From the NCBI RefSeq assembly GCF_026790145.1, contig NZ_JALAMS010000018.1, positions 372,001 to 436,000 of the forward strand: DNA of 64,000 nt, read 5' to 3'. Every line of letters begins with the position of its first letter. Within the stretch, counting starts at the first letter, position 1. Below the pieces are notes generated by a model. That model searched no databases, was not told the DNA's origin, and was given only the letters and a program-made list of their open reading frames with translations. A program made the position numbers and the translations under genes. Shown here piece after piece: positions 25,226 through 34,220 of the stretch. This stretch comes from Bacillus_I endophytica_A. Lineage in GTDB: Bacteria > Bacillota > Bacilli > Bacillales > Bacillaceae_H.

Positions 25226-27496
25226 ATGAAGAGAAAGAAACCATCACTTTTAAATCGAATGATTATAATGCTGCTTATACCTTTATTATGTATGACAACG
25301 CCTGTTTGGGCAGATACGAATGGGAAAACAATGACAAAAGGAGAAAAGCTTGACCGTGGATTAGTAGCCGTCTCCACCTCAGAAGGAGTTTATCTTAGCT
25401 GGCGGTTTTTGTCTCAGGAAGCAACAGGCTATTCAGAAACAGGGTTAACAGGTGTGAATTTTAACGTATATCGAAACGGAAAGAAAATTGCGTTTGTAAA
25501 AGATAGTACAAATTTTTTAGATAGAGATGGGAATTCAAAGTCTACCTATTATGTTTCCTCTTCCCAAAATGAAAAAGGGACAGGGAAAAGCGCTGTTGTT
25601 ACGCCAATGAATGAAGCATATTACGATTTAAAGCTAAAGAAACCAAAGGATGGGAGAACACCTGATGGCCAAACTTATACGTATGAAGCAAATGACACGA
25701 GCGTTGGAGATGTGGACGGAGATGGACAGTACGAGCTTTTTGTAAAATGGGATCCATCAAATTCAAAAGATGTTTCACAAGTAGGGTATACAGGCAATGC
25801 GTATATAGATTGTTATAAACTTGATGGGACTCTTCTTTACCGAATTGATTTAGGCGTTAATATTAGAGCTGGTGCTCACTATACGCAATTTTTAGTATAC
25901 GATTTTGATCAAGATGGAAAAGCAGAGATGATGCTCAAAACAGCTCCAGGTACAAAAACCATTCAGTTTGATAAGCTTGGAAATGTACAAGGTGAGAAGT
26001 TTATCACAATGCCTAAAGGAGATATAAAAGCAGGCTATCGTCATAGCGATGATTACCGAATGAACAGTGAGGATTACTATGATCATGTTGTGAAGATGTT
26101 TATGAATTGGCACAAGCATGAAGAAGTTCAAAAAGGAAATTGGCCAAAAACGCTTGAAGAATGTTTTGGGATTGCTAAGAAGTATCGCTATCCCCTATCA
26201 CGGGAGGATGCAGAAAGTTTAGCTGATTACTTCATGGATGAATATGCCCCAAAGAGAAGTGAACGAAATAAACTGCGCGACTTCCAAGGGTTTATTTTAG
26301 AAGGACCCGAATATTTAACCGTATTTGAAGGGGCAACAGGTAAAGAACTCGAAACGATAGACTATGAACCTCAGCGCCATGATGATGGATTAATGTGGGG
26401 CGACTATGCAACCCAAAGAATTGAACCAGGTAACAGAGTTGATCGGTTTCTCTCAGGTGTTGCTTACCTTAAAGAAGATCAACCATACGCTATTTTTGCA
26501 AGAGGATATTATACAAGAGCAAATGTTGTTTCATATCGTTGGGATGGAAAAAAACTTAAGAAATATTGGGCTGTTGATAGTGGATGGACACCGATGAGTA
26601 ACCCATTTAACAGCAACCCACATGAGAAAGATGGGGAAAGTAAAAAATATGGTACTCTTACAAACCAAGGTGCTCACTATCTTACAACAAGCGATGTTAA
26701 CAATGATGGAAAGCAAGAAATAGTGTATGGAGGCGCGACAATCGATCATAATGGTAAGTTGCTATATAGCTCCTACGATAAGATGCCGCCTGAAAGTGAA
26801 AAAAGTAGTGAAAGGGTGAAGCTTGGTCACGGCGATACCCTGCACGTTGCTGACATTAATCCAAAACGAAGCGGACTAGAAATTTTTATGGTGCATGAAA
26901 ATGGCACAAAAGCACCTTATGGCTATAGTTTACGTGATGCAAAAACAGGAGAAGTAATTGTTGGAGAATATACAGGTAAAGATACAGGTCGTGGGATTGT
27001 AGGAGACATTGATCCTGCGCATGAAGGATTAGAAATGTGGGCTACAAGTCTATTAAGCGCTGATGGCCAAAAAATAGATCAGAAGTTTCCAGGAACAAAT
27101 ATGAGCATTAGATGGGGAGCTGATATGACAACCCAAATCATTAATGGAACCTTTGCAGAGCCGCCAACAATCGATGACTGGAAAAAGGGACGATTACTAA
27201 CAGCTACAAATACGAGTACAAACAATGGCACAAAAGGGAACCCAAGCTTAGTTGCTGATCTGTTTGGAGACTGGAGAGAAGAACTTATTGTGAAGAAAGC
27301 GGATAGCTCAGCGCTTCGTATATATATGAGCACAGAAAAAACAAATCATAAGTTATATACCTTAATGCAGGATAAGCAGTACAGAACAGGAATTGCCAAC
27401 CAAAATACGGGGTATAATCAACCTGCATATCCGAGCTTCTATTTTGCTTCTGATATGAATTGGCGTGACGTTCCTCTTTTGAAAAACCATCACTAA
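25226..27496 (+). CDS. yesW: Secreted rhamnogalacturonan lyase (PL11)
   Basis: Extracellular lyase cutting the rhamnose-galacturonate bond in rhamnogalacturonan I. Signal peptide of about 30 residues (ends near PVWA). The mature enzyme begins with the conserved RGLVAVSTSEGVYLSWRFL and a fibronectin-like domain, followed by an eight-bladed propeller with calcium-binding loops such as VGDVDGDGQYELFVKWDPSN and YDFDQDGKAEMM, and closes with IYMSTEKTNHKLYTLMQD and QPAYPSFYF. 756 residues with a signal fits secreted YesW-type endolyases; the intracellular exo-acting YesX lacks a signal. AAGGAGGGG precedes the ATG and a terminator follows. Confidence 0.93.
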   Translation: MKRKKPSLLNRMIIMLLIPLLCMTTPVWADTNGKTMTKGEKLDRGLVAVSTSEGVYLSWRFLSQEATGYSETGLTGVNFNVYRNGKKIAFVKDSTNFLDRDGNSKSTYYVSSSQNEKGTGKSAVVTPMNEAYYDLKLKKPKDGRTPDGQTYTYEANDTSVGDVDGDGQYELFVKWDPSNSKDVSQVGYTGNAYIDCYKLDGTLLYRIDLGVNIRAGAHYTQFLVYDFDQDGKAEMMLKTAPGTKTIQFDKLGNVQGEKFITMPKGDIKAGYRHSDDYRMNSEDYYDHVVKMFMNWHKHEEVQKGNWPKTLEECFGIAKKYRYPLSREDAESLADYFMDEYAPKRSERNKLRDFQGFILEGPEYLTVFEGATGKELETIDYEPQRHDDGLMWGDYATQRIEPGNRVDRFLSGVAYLKEDQPYAIFARGYYTRANVVSYRWDGKKLKKYWAVDSGWTPMSNPFNSNPHEKDGESKKYGTLTNQGAHYLTTSDVNNDGKQEIVYGGATIDHNGKLLYSSYDKMPPESEKSSERVKLGHGDTLHVADINPKRSGLEIFMVHENGTKAPYGYSLRDAKTGEVIVGEYTGKDTGRGIVGDIDPAHEGLEMWATSLLSADGQKIDQKFPGTNMSIRWGADMTTQIINGTFAEPPTIDDWKKGRLLTATNTSTNNGTKGNPSLVADLFGDWREELIVKKADSSALRIYMSTEKTNHKLYTLMQDKQYRTGIANQNTGYNQPAYPSFYFASDMNWRDVPLLKNHH

Positions 27497-27504
27497 GTTA
27501 AGGG

Positions 27505-27537
27505 AAAAGTCGGAGCTTTAAAGAGCTCCGGCTTTTT
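27505..27537 (+). terminator. Terminator after the PL11 gene
   Basis: CGGAGCT (27511-27517) with AGCTCCG (27524-27530), extended by AAAGT/GCTTT pairs and followed by TTTTTC. Confidence 0.85.
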
Positions 27538-27603
27538 CTATTGATATTCTCTTGAAAACAGAACTAAATCAATATATAAAAGTTGTCTTAGTTCTGGGGA
27601 AAA

Positions 27604-27640
27604 TACAAAAAAACAAACTTATCATAAAATAAGTTTGTTT
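27604..27640 (-). terminator. Terminator of the DeoR regulator gene
   Basis: AAACAAACTTAT and ATAAGTTTGTTT (27611-27622, 27629-27640) with a 6-nt loop; on the minus strand a T-run follows. Confidence 0.75.
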
Positions 27641-28421
27641 AAGAAGCAGGTTTATCAACAAAGTCAACGGTCGTAACGATGATGTTTTTTTCTTTTAATT
27701 TCTCTTGAGAATGGGGAGGGAGTTTTACGTCCACGATCATTTCATCAACTTGATCTAGAGTAGAGATATGTGAAAACTCTCGGTAACCAAACTTGCTAGA
27801 GTCGACCATCAAGAATGTTTTATTCGATCTTTCAATCATTTTTCTTTTTAAGAGAGCTTGCCATTCGTTTGAGTCACTTAATCCACTATTTAAATCAATA
27901 CCTTTACAGGAAAGAAAGGCTTTATTAACATGATAATTCTCAAGCGATCGCTCCGCTAACGGTCCTACATAAGACAAGGATTTTGGAAGCAGGATTCCAC
28001 CAGTTGAAATCACTTCAATTCGGTCTTTTTTGCTAAGTTCAATCGCAACCTTAATAGAGTTTGTAATGACAGTGAGCGGAATGTTAGGAAGTATTTTGGC
28101 CATATACCATGCGGTTGTACTTGCGTCAAGAATAATCCGGTCACCGTTTTCTACTCTTTTTACGGCTTCATGAGCGATTATTTTCTTTTCCAATACATTT
28201 GTAATTTCCCGTTCTGAGAAATCTATTTCGCTTTCTTTTTCTTGGACACTCACTGCTCCACCATGACTTCTTCGTAATTTATTTTCTTTTTCGAGTTTTT
28301 CAAGATCACGTCTAATTGTTTCTTCTGTAACAGCAAAAAGCTCACTAAGCTCAGAAACTCGAATGCTTGATCGTAAATTAACTAAATCCACAATTTTTTG
28401 TTGTCTTTCGGCTACTAGCAT
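27639..28421 (-). CDS. DeoR-family transcriptional regulator
   Basis: A 260-residue sugar-responsive repressor. The N-terminal helix-turn-helix VSELSELFAVTEETIRRDL followed by RRSHGGAV is the DeoR signature. The C-terminal DeoRC sensor domain (about residues 75-235) has the phosphosugar-binding segments DASTTAWYMAK, VITNSIKVAIEL and the late SNEW and MVDSSKFG blocks. Effector and target genes are unknown; its neighbour on the other strand is the PL11 lyase, so a role in rhamnose or uronate metabolism is possible but not shown. Confidence 0.9.
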   Translation of the reverse strand: MLVAERQQKIVDLVNLRSSIRVSELSELFAVTEETIRRDLEKLEKENKLRRSHGGAVSVQEKESEIDFSEREITNVLEKKIIAHEAVKRVENGDRIILDASTTAWYMAKILPNIPLTVITNSIKVAIELSKKDRIEVISTGGILLPKSLSYVGPLAERSLENYHVNKAFLSCKGIDLNSGLSDSNEWQALLKRKMIERSNKTFLMVDSSKFGYREFSHISTLDQVDEMIVDVKLPPHSQEKLKEKNIIVTTVDFVDKPAS

Positions 28422-29045
28422 TCATAACGTCCTTTCCTTCAATATCTGTAAAACAAATTACAGAGGAATATGTTGTTTTCTTTTTATTTTGTCTCATCAT
28501 ATCATACTTTTTAATATAAATTCACGCTGTAGTTCATGCTTTCTTAGAAGAATGCGCTCTTTTAAACACGTTCAAAGGCTAGCGAAGGAGAAAAAACATA
28601 AAGGAGAAGAGTGAAACAAATATAAATAAAAAAATTAAAAGTTTGTTTTCGTTGAATTGTTTTTTGAATCAAAGTGCGATAATGATGTAAATGTTTTATT
28701 AGGGAGGTTTTTTATGTGAGTATTTACTGCAAAACGTGTCATTTTTAAAATTGAAAATCCCTTATTCTTTATAAATGCTACTTTATAGAGGAGATGGAAT
28801 CTGGTAAGATTTATCATGTAAAGGTCAACATGACCATGTTAAAACCAATTTACCATATATATTATAGGTTCCTATCATTTTAAAAAAGGGAGGAGAGAGA
28901 AGAGAGCATAATGATATAGGATAGAACCTAGCTTGCTAAAGTTTGTTTCTGACTGTAAGGCATAACATATGTAGTAGAGACAACAGATAAAAGCAACTTA
29001 CATCATTTAGTAACAACGGATGACGGCAAATGTGGAGGAAAAATA
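28422..29045. other. Gene-free gap
   Basis: 624 nt between the DeoR gene and the small helical protein. Several AGGAGG-like strings (near 28565, 28700 and 28890) are not followed by usable frames, so remnants of lost genes are possible. Nothing further is supported. Confidence 0.3.
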
Positions 29046-29399
29046 TTGAGATTTCCAGTTGTAAAGGAAGAGAAAACAAAAAACAGCTTCGATGAGACAG
29101 CAATAGTAGAATGTTTAGATTATCCATATCCAAAAGTACAAGTGACGGCTCTTATCCAAATTGTAAAGGGTAACATATCCAATGCAGAAGTTATTTCTAA
29201 ACTTATTGAGCTAAGCAAGTGTAGAAAGGAAGAGATTCACAAAGTATTTGGAAAAGATACAATTGGTCACTATAGTATTGCGGCACTTCAAGTATTAAAT
29301 ACATATGAATCAACTAGAGCTTTTGAAGACATAATGAGTGAACTAGAAGAGGGAGAACAAAACATCATTAAAAGAATCGTTCAAAACTTCAACATGTAA
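29046..29399 (+). CDS. Hypothetical small helical protein
   Basis: 117 residues, no membrane segment, mostly amphipathic helices; stretches such as VECLDYPYPKVQVTALIQIV and HYSIAALQVLNTYES resemble HEAT-type helical repeats but the family is not recognised. It starts with TTG after GGAGG and ends before a strong terminator, which supports it as a gene. Confidence 0.6.
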   Translation: MRFPVVKEEKTKNSFDETAIVECLDYPYPKVQVTALIQIVKGNISNAEVISKLIELSKCRKEEIHKVFGKDTIGHYSIAALQVLNTYESTRAFEDIMSELEEGEQNIIKRIVQNFNM

Positions 29400-29439
29400 G
29401 ACCGTTTATATCAATATATGAGATGGAAGTGAAAAAAGC

Positions 29440-29475
29440 AGTGAGAAGCTTTCGGCTTCTCACTACTTTTTTAGG
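29440..29475. terminator. Bidirectional terminator
   Basis: AGTGAGAAGC (29440-29449) and GCTTCTCACT (29455-29464), 5-nt loop, with A-rich 5' and T-rich 3' flanks between convergent genes. Confidence 0.88.
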
Positions 29476-29481
29476 TCAGCT

Positions 29482-29967
29482 TTAGCTAATCCTTTGCCAT
29501 AAATAGAGAATAATAGAGCTTGAGAGAAGAAGAAAGCCAGATAGTGGCATACCTTGTGCTTCTTGTTTAAGTATCTTTTTTAGATGGTGTGCTTGTTCTG
29601 CTTGGTGCTCTCTATAGGAAAGAATGAGAGTGTTTAGCGGTTTAGTAATAATCGTAATATTAGAGTTTTCCCTTTCTATAATTTCTTGTGACTTAGAGAA
29701 ATTAACATTAAACATAATATAGCAGTTTCGAACAAATAAGCTTGTTTTCAAGGGAGTATAAATGAGGTAAGCGAGCGCTAATATGACACAGATGATAATG
29801 AGTCCTTCAATGATTGAAAGCTGCTCTTGAATCATAGCTAGAGCAGTAAATAAACTGCAAAATGTCCCGACGGCATTGCAAGCAATATAAGGAGAGCTAA
29901 AGGTCTTACAGCAAATAATGAGAAGTCCTGCTAAAGCAAGTAAAATGATGACAAGATTCATATTCAT
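29482..29967 (-). CDS. Hypothetical membrane protein
   Basis: 161 residues: three predicted helices in the first 75 residues, a soluble segment of about 60 residues with YREHQAEQAHHLKKILKQEA, and a final membrane helix. AAGGAG lies 6 nt before the ATG. The family is not recognised and the neighbours give no hint. Confidence 0.6.
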   Translation of the reverse strand: MNMNLVIILLALAGLLIICCKTFSSPYIACNAVGTFCSLFTALAMIQEQLSIIEGLIIICVILALAYLIYTPLKTSLFVRNCYIMFNVNFSKSQEIIERENSNITIITKPLNTLILSYREHQAEQAHHLKKILKQEAQGMPLSGFLLLSSSIILYLWQRIS

Positions 29968-30195
29968 AAATGACTCCTTCCTATTTATCTTCCTTTATGT
30001 GTATCATTACCCTAAATGAGTCCTCTATCTACATTATATGAAGAGAAATTTTTTATTAAAGAGATAAAATAAGCTAGAAGAGAGAAACTGCCTATAATAG
30101 AAAGACGATTAATAATCATATGTGGAAGAAAGATGCATAAAATGAGAGAGTTTCTATCAAGTTTGTTTCTTATTACAAACTGACTTGTTTAAATT

Positions 30196-30229
30196 GAAGA
30201 AAAAGAGAGCAAAGGATGTGTTGCTCTCT
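30196..30229 (-). terminator. Terminator of the cobalt/nickel transporter gene
   Basis: AGAGAGCAA (30204-30212) and TTGCTCTCT (30221-30229); the minus-strand product continues with TTTTTC. Confidence 0.75.
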
Positions 30230-30247
30230 CAGATAAACTCACAGTTG

Positions 30248-31045
30248 TTACACAGATTGAACACTGTTGTTTGCTTTTTTAGCTTTGAAACGGACAAAAG
30301 TAAACATTGAAAGAAGAAATAGAAAAAGGATAACGCCAACAATCTCGAAGTCTATTTCTGCCCATGGATTGAAGAATGTAAAAGCAAGATAGAAAGAAAC
30401 GCTGTAGGCGAGTACAACGATGACCCAGCCCATAAGGCGTGAAGCCGCTTGACCAAATTTGCTTGAGTCTTTGACCATTTTGTGTACAACAAAAGAATCA
30501 ATTGTATCTGTAATCATCATGCCAACCATAAAAACTAAACCTAATAATAACGGAGTGTACGCGCTTGAATTGCCAGCAGCTAACGTCCATACAGCTGTTT
30601 GACTCACCGTTTCGGCTGCTAGGGCAAAAAGAGCACCAATAAGAATAATAAGAAGCGGATTTGTTGTTCCTTTTGCAAGCCTTGGAATGAATTTCCCTTT
30701 TAACCCACTAAGCTGAAATTCTTCCTTACTACTTCTTGTTCGAATCAAATTGTACGTATTTAATGTCCCAATTAAAAATAAAGATAAAATAGATACCCAA
30801 GAAGCAAAGGTGTCAAAGGATGATGGGAACGTAAAATTACTCATCACCATTCCTAAAACTCCAGCAGTTAATGCGACAACGCCCCCATGTCCAAATGAAA
30901 ATAATGTACCAACCCATCTTGAGAAAGGACTTTTCATCCTCCAGTTATACCTTGTTTGACCATCAATAAAAGCTAAATGGTCTGCATCAAGCCCATGCCT
31001 TAATCCTAAAACAAATACAAATGCAAAAAGTGATAAACCTTCCAA
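30248..31045 (-). CDS. NiCoT-family cobalt (nickel) transporter
   Basis: A 265-residue inner-membrane transporter. RHGLDADHLAFIDGQTR in helix 1 matches the metal-binding signature of the HoxN/NixA family (RHA-DADHI), and FSFGHGGVVAL is a second family block. The TTG at 31045 is chosen as start: it is 8 nt behind AAAGGAGG and lies downstream of a riboswitch-controlled terminator. An open frame reaches back to GTG 31150 but runs through that terminator and lacks a fitting ribosome site. Control by a cobalamin riboswitch makes cobalt, needed for vitamin B12, the likely substrate. Confidence 0.87.
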   Translation of the reverse strand: MEGLSLFAFVFVLGLRHGLDADHLAFIDGQTRYNWRMKSPFSRWVGTLFSFGHGGVVALTAGVLGMVMSNFTFPSSFDTFASWVSILSLFLIGTLNTYNLIRTRSSKEEFQLSGLKGKFIPRLAKGTTNPLLIILIGALFALAAETVSQTAVWTLAAGNSSAYTPLLLGLVFMVGMMITDTIDSFVVHKMVKDSSKFGQAASRLMGWVIVVLAYSVSFYLAFTFFNPWAEIDFEIVGVILFLFLLSMFTFVRFKAKKANNSVQSV

Positions 31046-31064
31046 TTTTGTAGCCTCCTTTAAT

Positions 31065-31095
31065 AAAAAATCCCCAACCATTTCTAGGGTTGAGG
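31065..31095 (-). terminator. Riboswitch-controlled terminator (expression platform)
   Basis: On the minus strand CCTCAACC and GGTTGGGG (31088-31095, 31072-31079) form a stem followed by ATTTTTT, located between the cobalamin aptamer and the transporter ribosome site. Premature termination when cobalamin is bound is expected. Confidence 0.85.
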
Positions 31096-31179
31096 AAAAT
31101 ATGTATAACAAATAAGCAGCACAAATAAACAATGCTAAATATGTATACACTACTCTCTTTCCTAGAAGATCCTAGCGTA

Positions 31180-31365
31180 CAGATTAGGTAGGTATCCTGG
31201 CTCTGAAATCATCATTTTTCGCCGCCTTCCCTAACAGAGTTGTTAAGTGGCCTCTGGTGAAAAACTCCTTCATAACAGTGGCTGGACCGCCCAAGATTTT
31301 CACTTGGTTCCCTGTTACCTCCCACTTTTAAAAAAGTAAGAGCCCCTAAACTGTGAGTTAATTAT
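31180..31365 (-). ncRNA. Cobalamin riboswitch
   Basis: On the minus strand the leader contains the conserved B12-aptamer pieces in order: GGGAACCAAGTGAAAATC, GCGGTCCAGCCACTG, a P6-P11-like hairpin zone, AGGCGGCGAAAA, and the B12 box GAGCCAGGATACCTACCT at its 3' end. It precedes a terminator and the NiCoT gene and should reduce transporter synthesis when cobalamin is plentiful. Confidence 0.93.
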
Positions 31366-31833
31366 CATTTTTATATGCTTTTTTTGGTAGTATACCATAT
31401 TTTTGTAAAAGTTAAATCCTACAAATGAATCTTTTTCTTTTTAAAGGTCTAGCATACTTCTACACTACTGATACTATGGATAGAAAGGAAGAAAGGAAGA
31501 AAGGATGATAATCGATAAAAAACGTCCTCATTATTCAAGGGAATTCAAATTCTTATTAAAGTATCAAGAACGAGCATTGAACAGCGGCATACGAGTAAGG
31601 TAAAGAAGTGGACATGTTTTAATGAAAAAGAGCATTCTTAAATTTTGTAGATTAACATCTGTTCACATTACAACCATTGGTGCTCTTAAGTTATTAAATA
31701 GTTAGAAAATGTTCATCATCTTGGCTAACAAGGAATATAAACAGAATGGAAATCTAATTTACAAACCTCTTCCTTTTTTACATCATTCCTTTTAATATGA
31801 ATATAACGGGATTAGAAAAGGGATGGGATAAAA
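31366..31833. other. Mostly gene-free gap, possible 32-residue frame
   Basis: 468 nt. A 33-codon frame at 31505-31603 starts right behind AAGGAAGAAAGG and reads KKRPHYSREFKFLLKYQER, loosely like the start of IS3-type transposase proteins, but the spacing is too short and nothing follows. Not called as a gene. Confidence 0.3.
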
Positions 31834-32679
31834 GTGTCAATTAAATTAGAAAATAAAGTAGAAGTTCAAAAAGCATTGAATTCAGACTGTACAAGCTGTT
31901 TTGGTTTATGCTGTGTTGCATTGCCATATGCAAAGTCAGCTGATTTTCCCTTTGATAAAGATGGGGGAACACCTTGCCGGAATTTGCAAGATAACTACTT
32001 GTGCGGCATTCATGATAACTTAATGAAGGAAGGCTTTCGCGGTTGTGTTGCTTATGAATGTTTTGGAGCAGGTCAAAAAGTATCTAGAATTATATATAAG
32101 AGGAAAGAGTGGAAAGGAAATAAACAATATGCTGAACAAATGTTTAGCGTCTATCCGATTGTTCAGCAGCTTCATGAAATGCTTTCCTACTTATATGAAG
32201 CAATGAGCTATAGGGAAACAAAATCTATTCATGCTGAGCTAAGAGAGATGTTCAGAGAAACGGAAAAGATGACAGAACAATCTCCAGAAGAAATTTTACA
32301 TATAGATGTTGCAGGGCATAGAGCAAAAGTAAATACACTGCTTTTACAAACAAGTGAATTAGTCCGCCCGCAAGTCACTCATAAGAAAAAACGAAAGTAT
32401 AGTAGCGATTATATAGGGGCTAAGCTTAGGAAAGCAAAGCTTAAAGGGGAGAATCTAAGAGGAGCACTCCTTATTGCAGCAGATCTTAGGGAAGCAGATC
32501 TTCGTTTTACAGATTTGATTGGAGCAGACTTTAGGGATGCAGATCTTAGCGGGGCAGATTTGACGGGAAGTCTTTTTCTTACTCAAGCACAAGTAAACGC
32601 AGCAAAGGGAAATAGTCATACAAAGTTGCCACCAATATTAAAAATACCAGATCATTGGAAAAAGCGTAAGAACTTCTAA
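31834..32679 (+). CDS. Cysteine-rich N-terminus plus pentapeptide-repeat protein
   Basis: 281 residues in three parts: a Cys-rich N-terminus (about residues 14-80) with CTSCFGLCC, TPCRNL, LCGIH and GCVAYECFG, reminiscent of a metal or Fe-S binding module; a helical middle; and a C-terminal right-handed beta-helix of pentapeptide repeats (about residues 195-255), with ADLREADLRFTDLIGADF. Pentapeptide proteins can mimic DNA or act as scaffolds; the function here is unknown. It starts with GTG behind AAGGGATGGG, a weak ribosome site, and ends in a terminator that includes its stop codon. Confidence 0.75.
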   Translation: MSIKLENKVEVQKALNSDCTSCFGLCCVALPYAKSADFPFDKDGGTPCRNLQDNYLCGIHDNLMKEGFRGCVAYECFGAGQKVSRIIYKRKEWKGNKQYAEQMFSVYPIVQQLHEMLSYLYEAMSYRETKSIHAELREMFRETEKMTEQSPEEILHIDVAGHRAKVNTLLLQTSELVRPQVTHKKKRKYSSDYIGAKLRKAKLKGENLRGALLIAADLREADLRFTDLIGADFRDADLSGADLTGSLFLTQAQVNAAKGNSHTKLPPILKIPDHWKKRKNF

Positions 32680-32698
32680 AAGTTCTTACGCTTTTTTA
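32662..32698 (+). terminator. Terminator overlapping the pentapeptide-protein stop codon
   Basis: A perfect 14-bp stem AAGCGTAAGAACTT/AAGTTCTTACGCTT (32662-32675, 32680-32693), 4-nt loop containing the TAA, then TTTTT. Confidence 0.9.
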
Positions 32699-32816
32699 TT
32701 TTAATAGCTTGTAGAGAAGCTAGAGAAGAGGATAGGAGGACTTTCTATATAAAAATGTGACAAGTATTAAAAAATTTTCATAGAGTATAGAAGCTAGAAT
32801 AGAAATGAGGCATGCT

Positions 32817-33185
32817 ATGGAAAAACGAAATGTTTTTATTGAAATGTTTTTAATTCTTATTACAGCGTGGTGGTCTATGGTTCTAGTAGTAAATGACAAG
32901 TTGTTTCATAACCGTCCTGAATTTTTTTATACGTTTCAGGAAATTGGTAATGAAGCAAAGTGGGCAAGTATTTTTATTTTAAGTTTGATTTCTCTCATTC
33001 TTGGACTCGTATGGAGAAAAGCGTGGATGCGTAAAATATCACTGCTTTCATCAACGTTTCTGTATGGAATGATGGCAGCAGGATTTATTCTAGCAAAGCA
33101 ACCCTTAAACACGGGAGTAGGCGTTTATTTTGCAATAGCTCTCCTTGCTTTATGGGGAACAAGAGATGTGAAAGACGATGAATAA
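32817..33185 (+). CDS. Hypothetical four-helix membrane protein
   Basis: 122 residues with four predicted membrane helices (IEMFLILITAWWSMVLVV, ASIFILSLISLILGLVW and two more). ATG 32817 is preferred over 32805 because TGAGG lies 6 nt before it. Its stop overlaps the next start (ATGAATAA), so the two are translationally coupled. The pair resembles small paired membrane genes of Bacillus elements; no function is known. Confidence 0.6.
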   Translation: MEKRNVFIEMFLILITAWWSMVLVVNDKLFHNRPEFFYTFQEIGNEAKWASIFILSLISLILGLVWRKAWMRKISLLSSTFLYGMMAAGFILAKQPLNTGVGVYFAIALLALWGTRDVKDDE

Positions 33186-33432
33186 GATTGAGTCATTAAC
33201 GGAAAGTGTTGCAAAACTTGAAAATCGAATGAGTGAAAAAGATAAAGAAATTACGGCGCTTACGATTCAGAAAGAAACGATTTTATACAAGCTTGAAATC
33301 ATTCAAAAACAGCTTGATACAATTGAAAACTCCGTGAAAAAAGGAGTTGGCTGGCACAGCTTTTTTGTGGATTTTCTAAAAGTGGCCGCCCAAGTTGCTG
33401 CTCTTGTTGCAGCAGGAAAATTTTTTCTTTAA
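33178..33432 (+). CDS. Coiled-coil protein with C-terminal membrane anchor
   Basis: 84 residues: a heptad-rich coiled coil (about residues 1-52), then a hydrophobic tail VDFLKVAAQVAALVAAGKFFL that could anchor it to the membrane. Starts inside the previous gene's end (8-nt overlap). Likely partner of the membrane protein upstream. Function unknown; general shape resembles hemolysin XhlA-like phage proteins, without proof. Confidence 0.55.
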   Translation: MNKIESLTESVAKLENRMSEKDKEITALTIQKETILYKLEIIQKQLDTIENSVKKGVGWHSFFVDFLKVAAQVAALVAAGKFFL

Positions 33433-33457
33433 TTCTAAAACTTTATAAAATGTTTAT

Positions 33458-33490
33458 AAATCCCTCCTATACTGACGTTAGGAGGGATTT
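33458..33490 (+). promoter_or_regulatory. Hairpin that contains the ribosome site of the ABC ATPase gene
   Basis: AAATCCCTCCTA and TAGGAGGGATTT (33458-33469, 33479-33490) pair perfectly over 12 bp with a 9-nt loop. The GGAGGG at 33481-33486 is the only ribosome site of the ATG at 33495, so the folded RNA would hide it. TTTTCTT follows, so it may also terminate the upstream pair. Confidence 0.65.
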
Positions 33491-33494
33491 TCTT

Positions 33495-34220
33495 ATGAAA
33501 AATACAATTTTAAATGTCCAAAACGTATCTAAAAAAATGAAAAAACGCTCGTTATTAAAGGGAGTGTCGTTCAGTGTTAAAGGTGGAGGCATCTGCGGGT
33601 TATTAGGGCCAAATGGAGCTGGGAAGACAACGCTTATCCGCATGCTAACAGGCTTAATTAAACCAACAGAGGGCAAAATTTTATTAAATGGAAAAAACAT
33701 TATGACAGATCGTAAAGAAGCGTTAAAGGAAGTAGGAGCAATCGTTGAGTCACCGATTTTCTTTCCGTATATGACAGGAGGAGAAAACCTTCATAATCTA
33801 GCACGTCTTCATATTAGTTCTAAAAGTGAACGTGAAAAAAGAGTATGTGAAGTGCTTGAGATTGTTGGATTAACAGGACGGGAAGATGATAAAGTTCGCA
33901 CTTATTCGCTTGGCATGAAGCAGCGATTAGGAATTGCGCAAGCTCTTTTAGGAGATCCTGAACTTCTTATATTAGACGAACCAGCAAACGGACTTGATCC
34001 CATTGGAGTAAGAGAACTACGCGAGCTTTTATTCAAGCTAAAGGAGGAGTATGGAAAAACAATTTTAATTTCGAGCCATTTGCTTGATGAATTACAGCGC
34101 GTTTGTGACCAGATTGTTGTGATTAGAGAAGGAGAGCTGATGTGGAACGGAGATTTAAATGAATTTGCAGCTGAAAATCAAAATTTAGAAGATGCGTTTG
34201 TGGAGTTGGTGTCACGATGA
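33495..34220 (+). CDS. ABC transporter ATPase, lantibiotic-resistance (LanF/CprA/BcrA) type
   Basis: A 241-residue cytosolic ATPase. Walker A GPNGAGKTT, signature YSLGMKQRLGIAQAL and Walker B LLILDEP are intact. Sequence style and gene order resemble LanFEG/CprABC and BcrABC systems, which protect against lantibiotics or bacitracin. ATG 33495 follows GGAGGG; the frame also opens to 33450 without a site. It overlaps the first permease by 4 nt (ATGA). Drug specificity cannot be read from sequence. Confidence 0.9.
   Translation: MKNTILNVQNVSKKMKKRSLLKGVSFSVKGGGICGLLGPNGAGKTTLIRMLTGLIKPTEGKILLNGKNIMTDRKEALKEVGAIVESPIFFPYMTGGENLHNLARLHISSKSEREKRVCEVLEIVGLTGREDDKVRTYSLGMKQRLGIAQALLGDPELLILDEPANGLDPIGVRELRELLFKLKEEYGKTILISSHLLDELQRVCDQIVVIREGELMWNGDLNEFAAENQNLEDAFVELVSR

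Noticed and set aside
29046..29967. Toxin-antitoxin pair from two small genes
   Set aside because: They are convergent with a terminator between them and match no toxin or antitoxin family.
31505..31603. 32-residue frame with a YSREFK stretch, like an IS3 transposase start
   Set aside because: Too short, poor ribosome spacing, no terminal repeats or second transposase frame nearby.
33178..33432. XhlA-like phage holin-associated protein as sign of a prophage
   Set aside because: Only the general coiled-coil plus anchor layout fits; no other phage gene is in the window.
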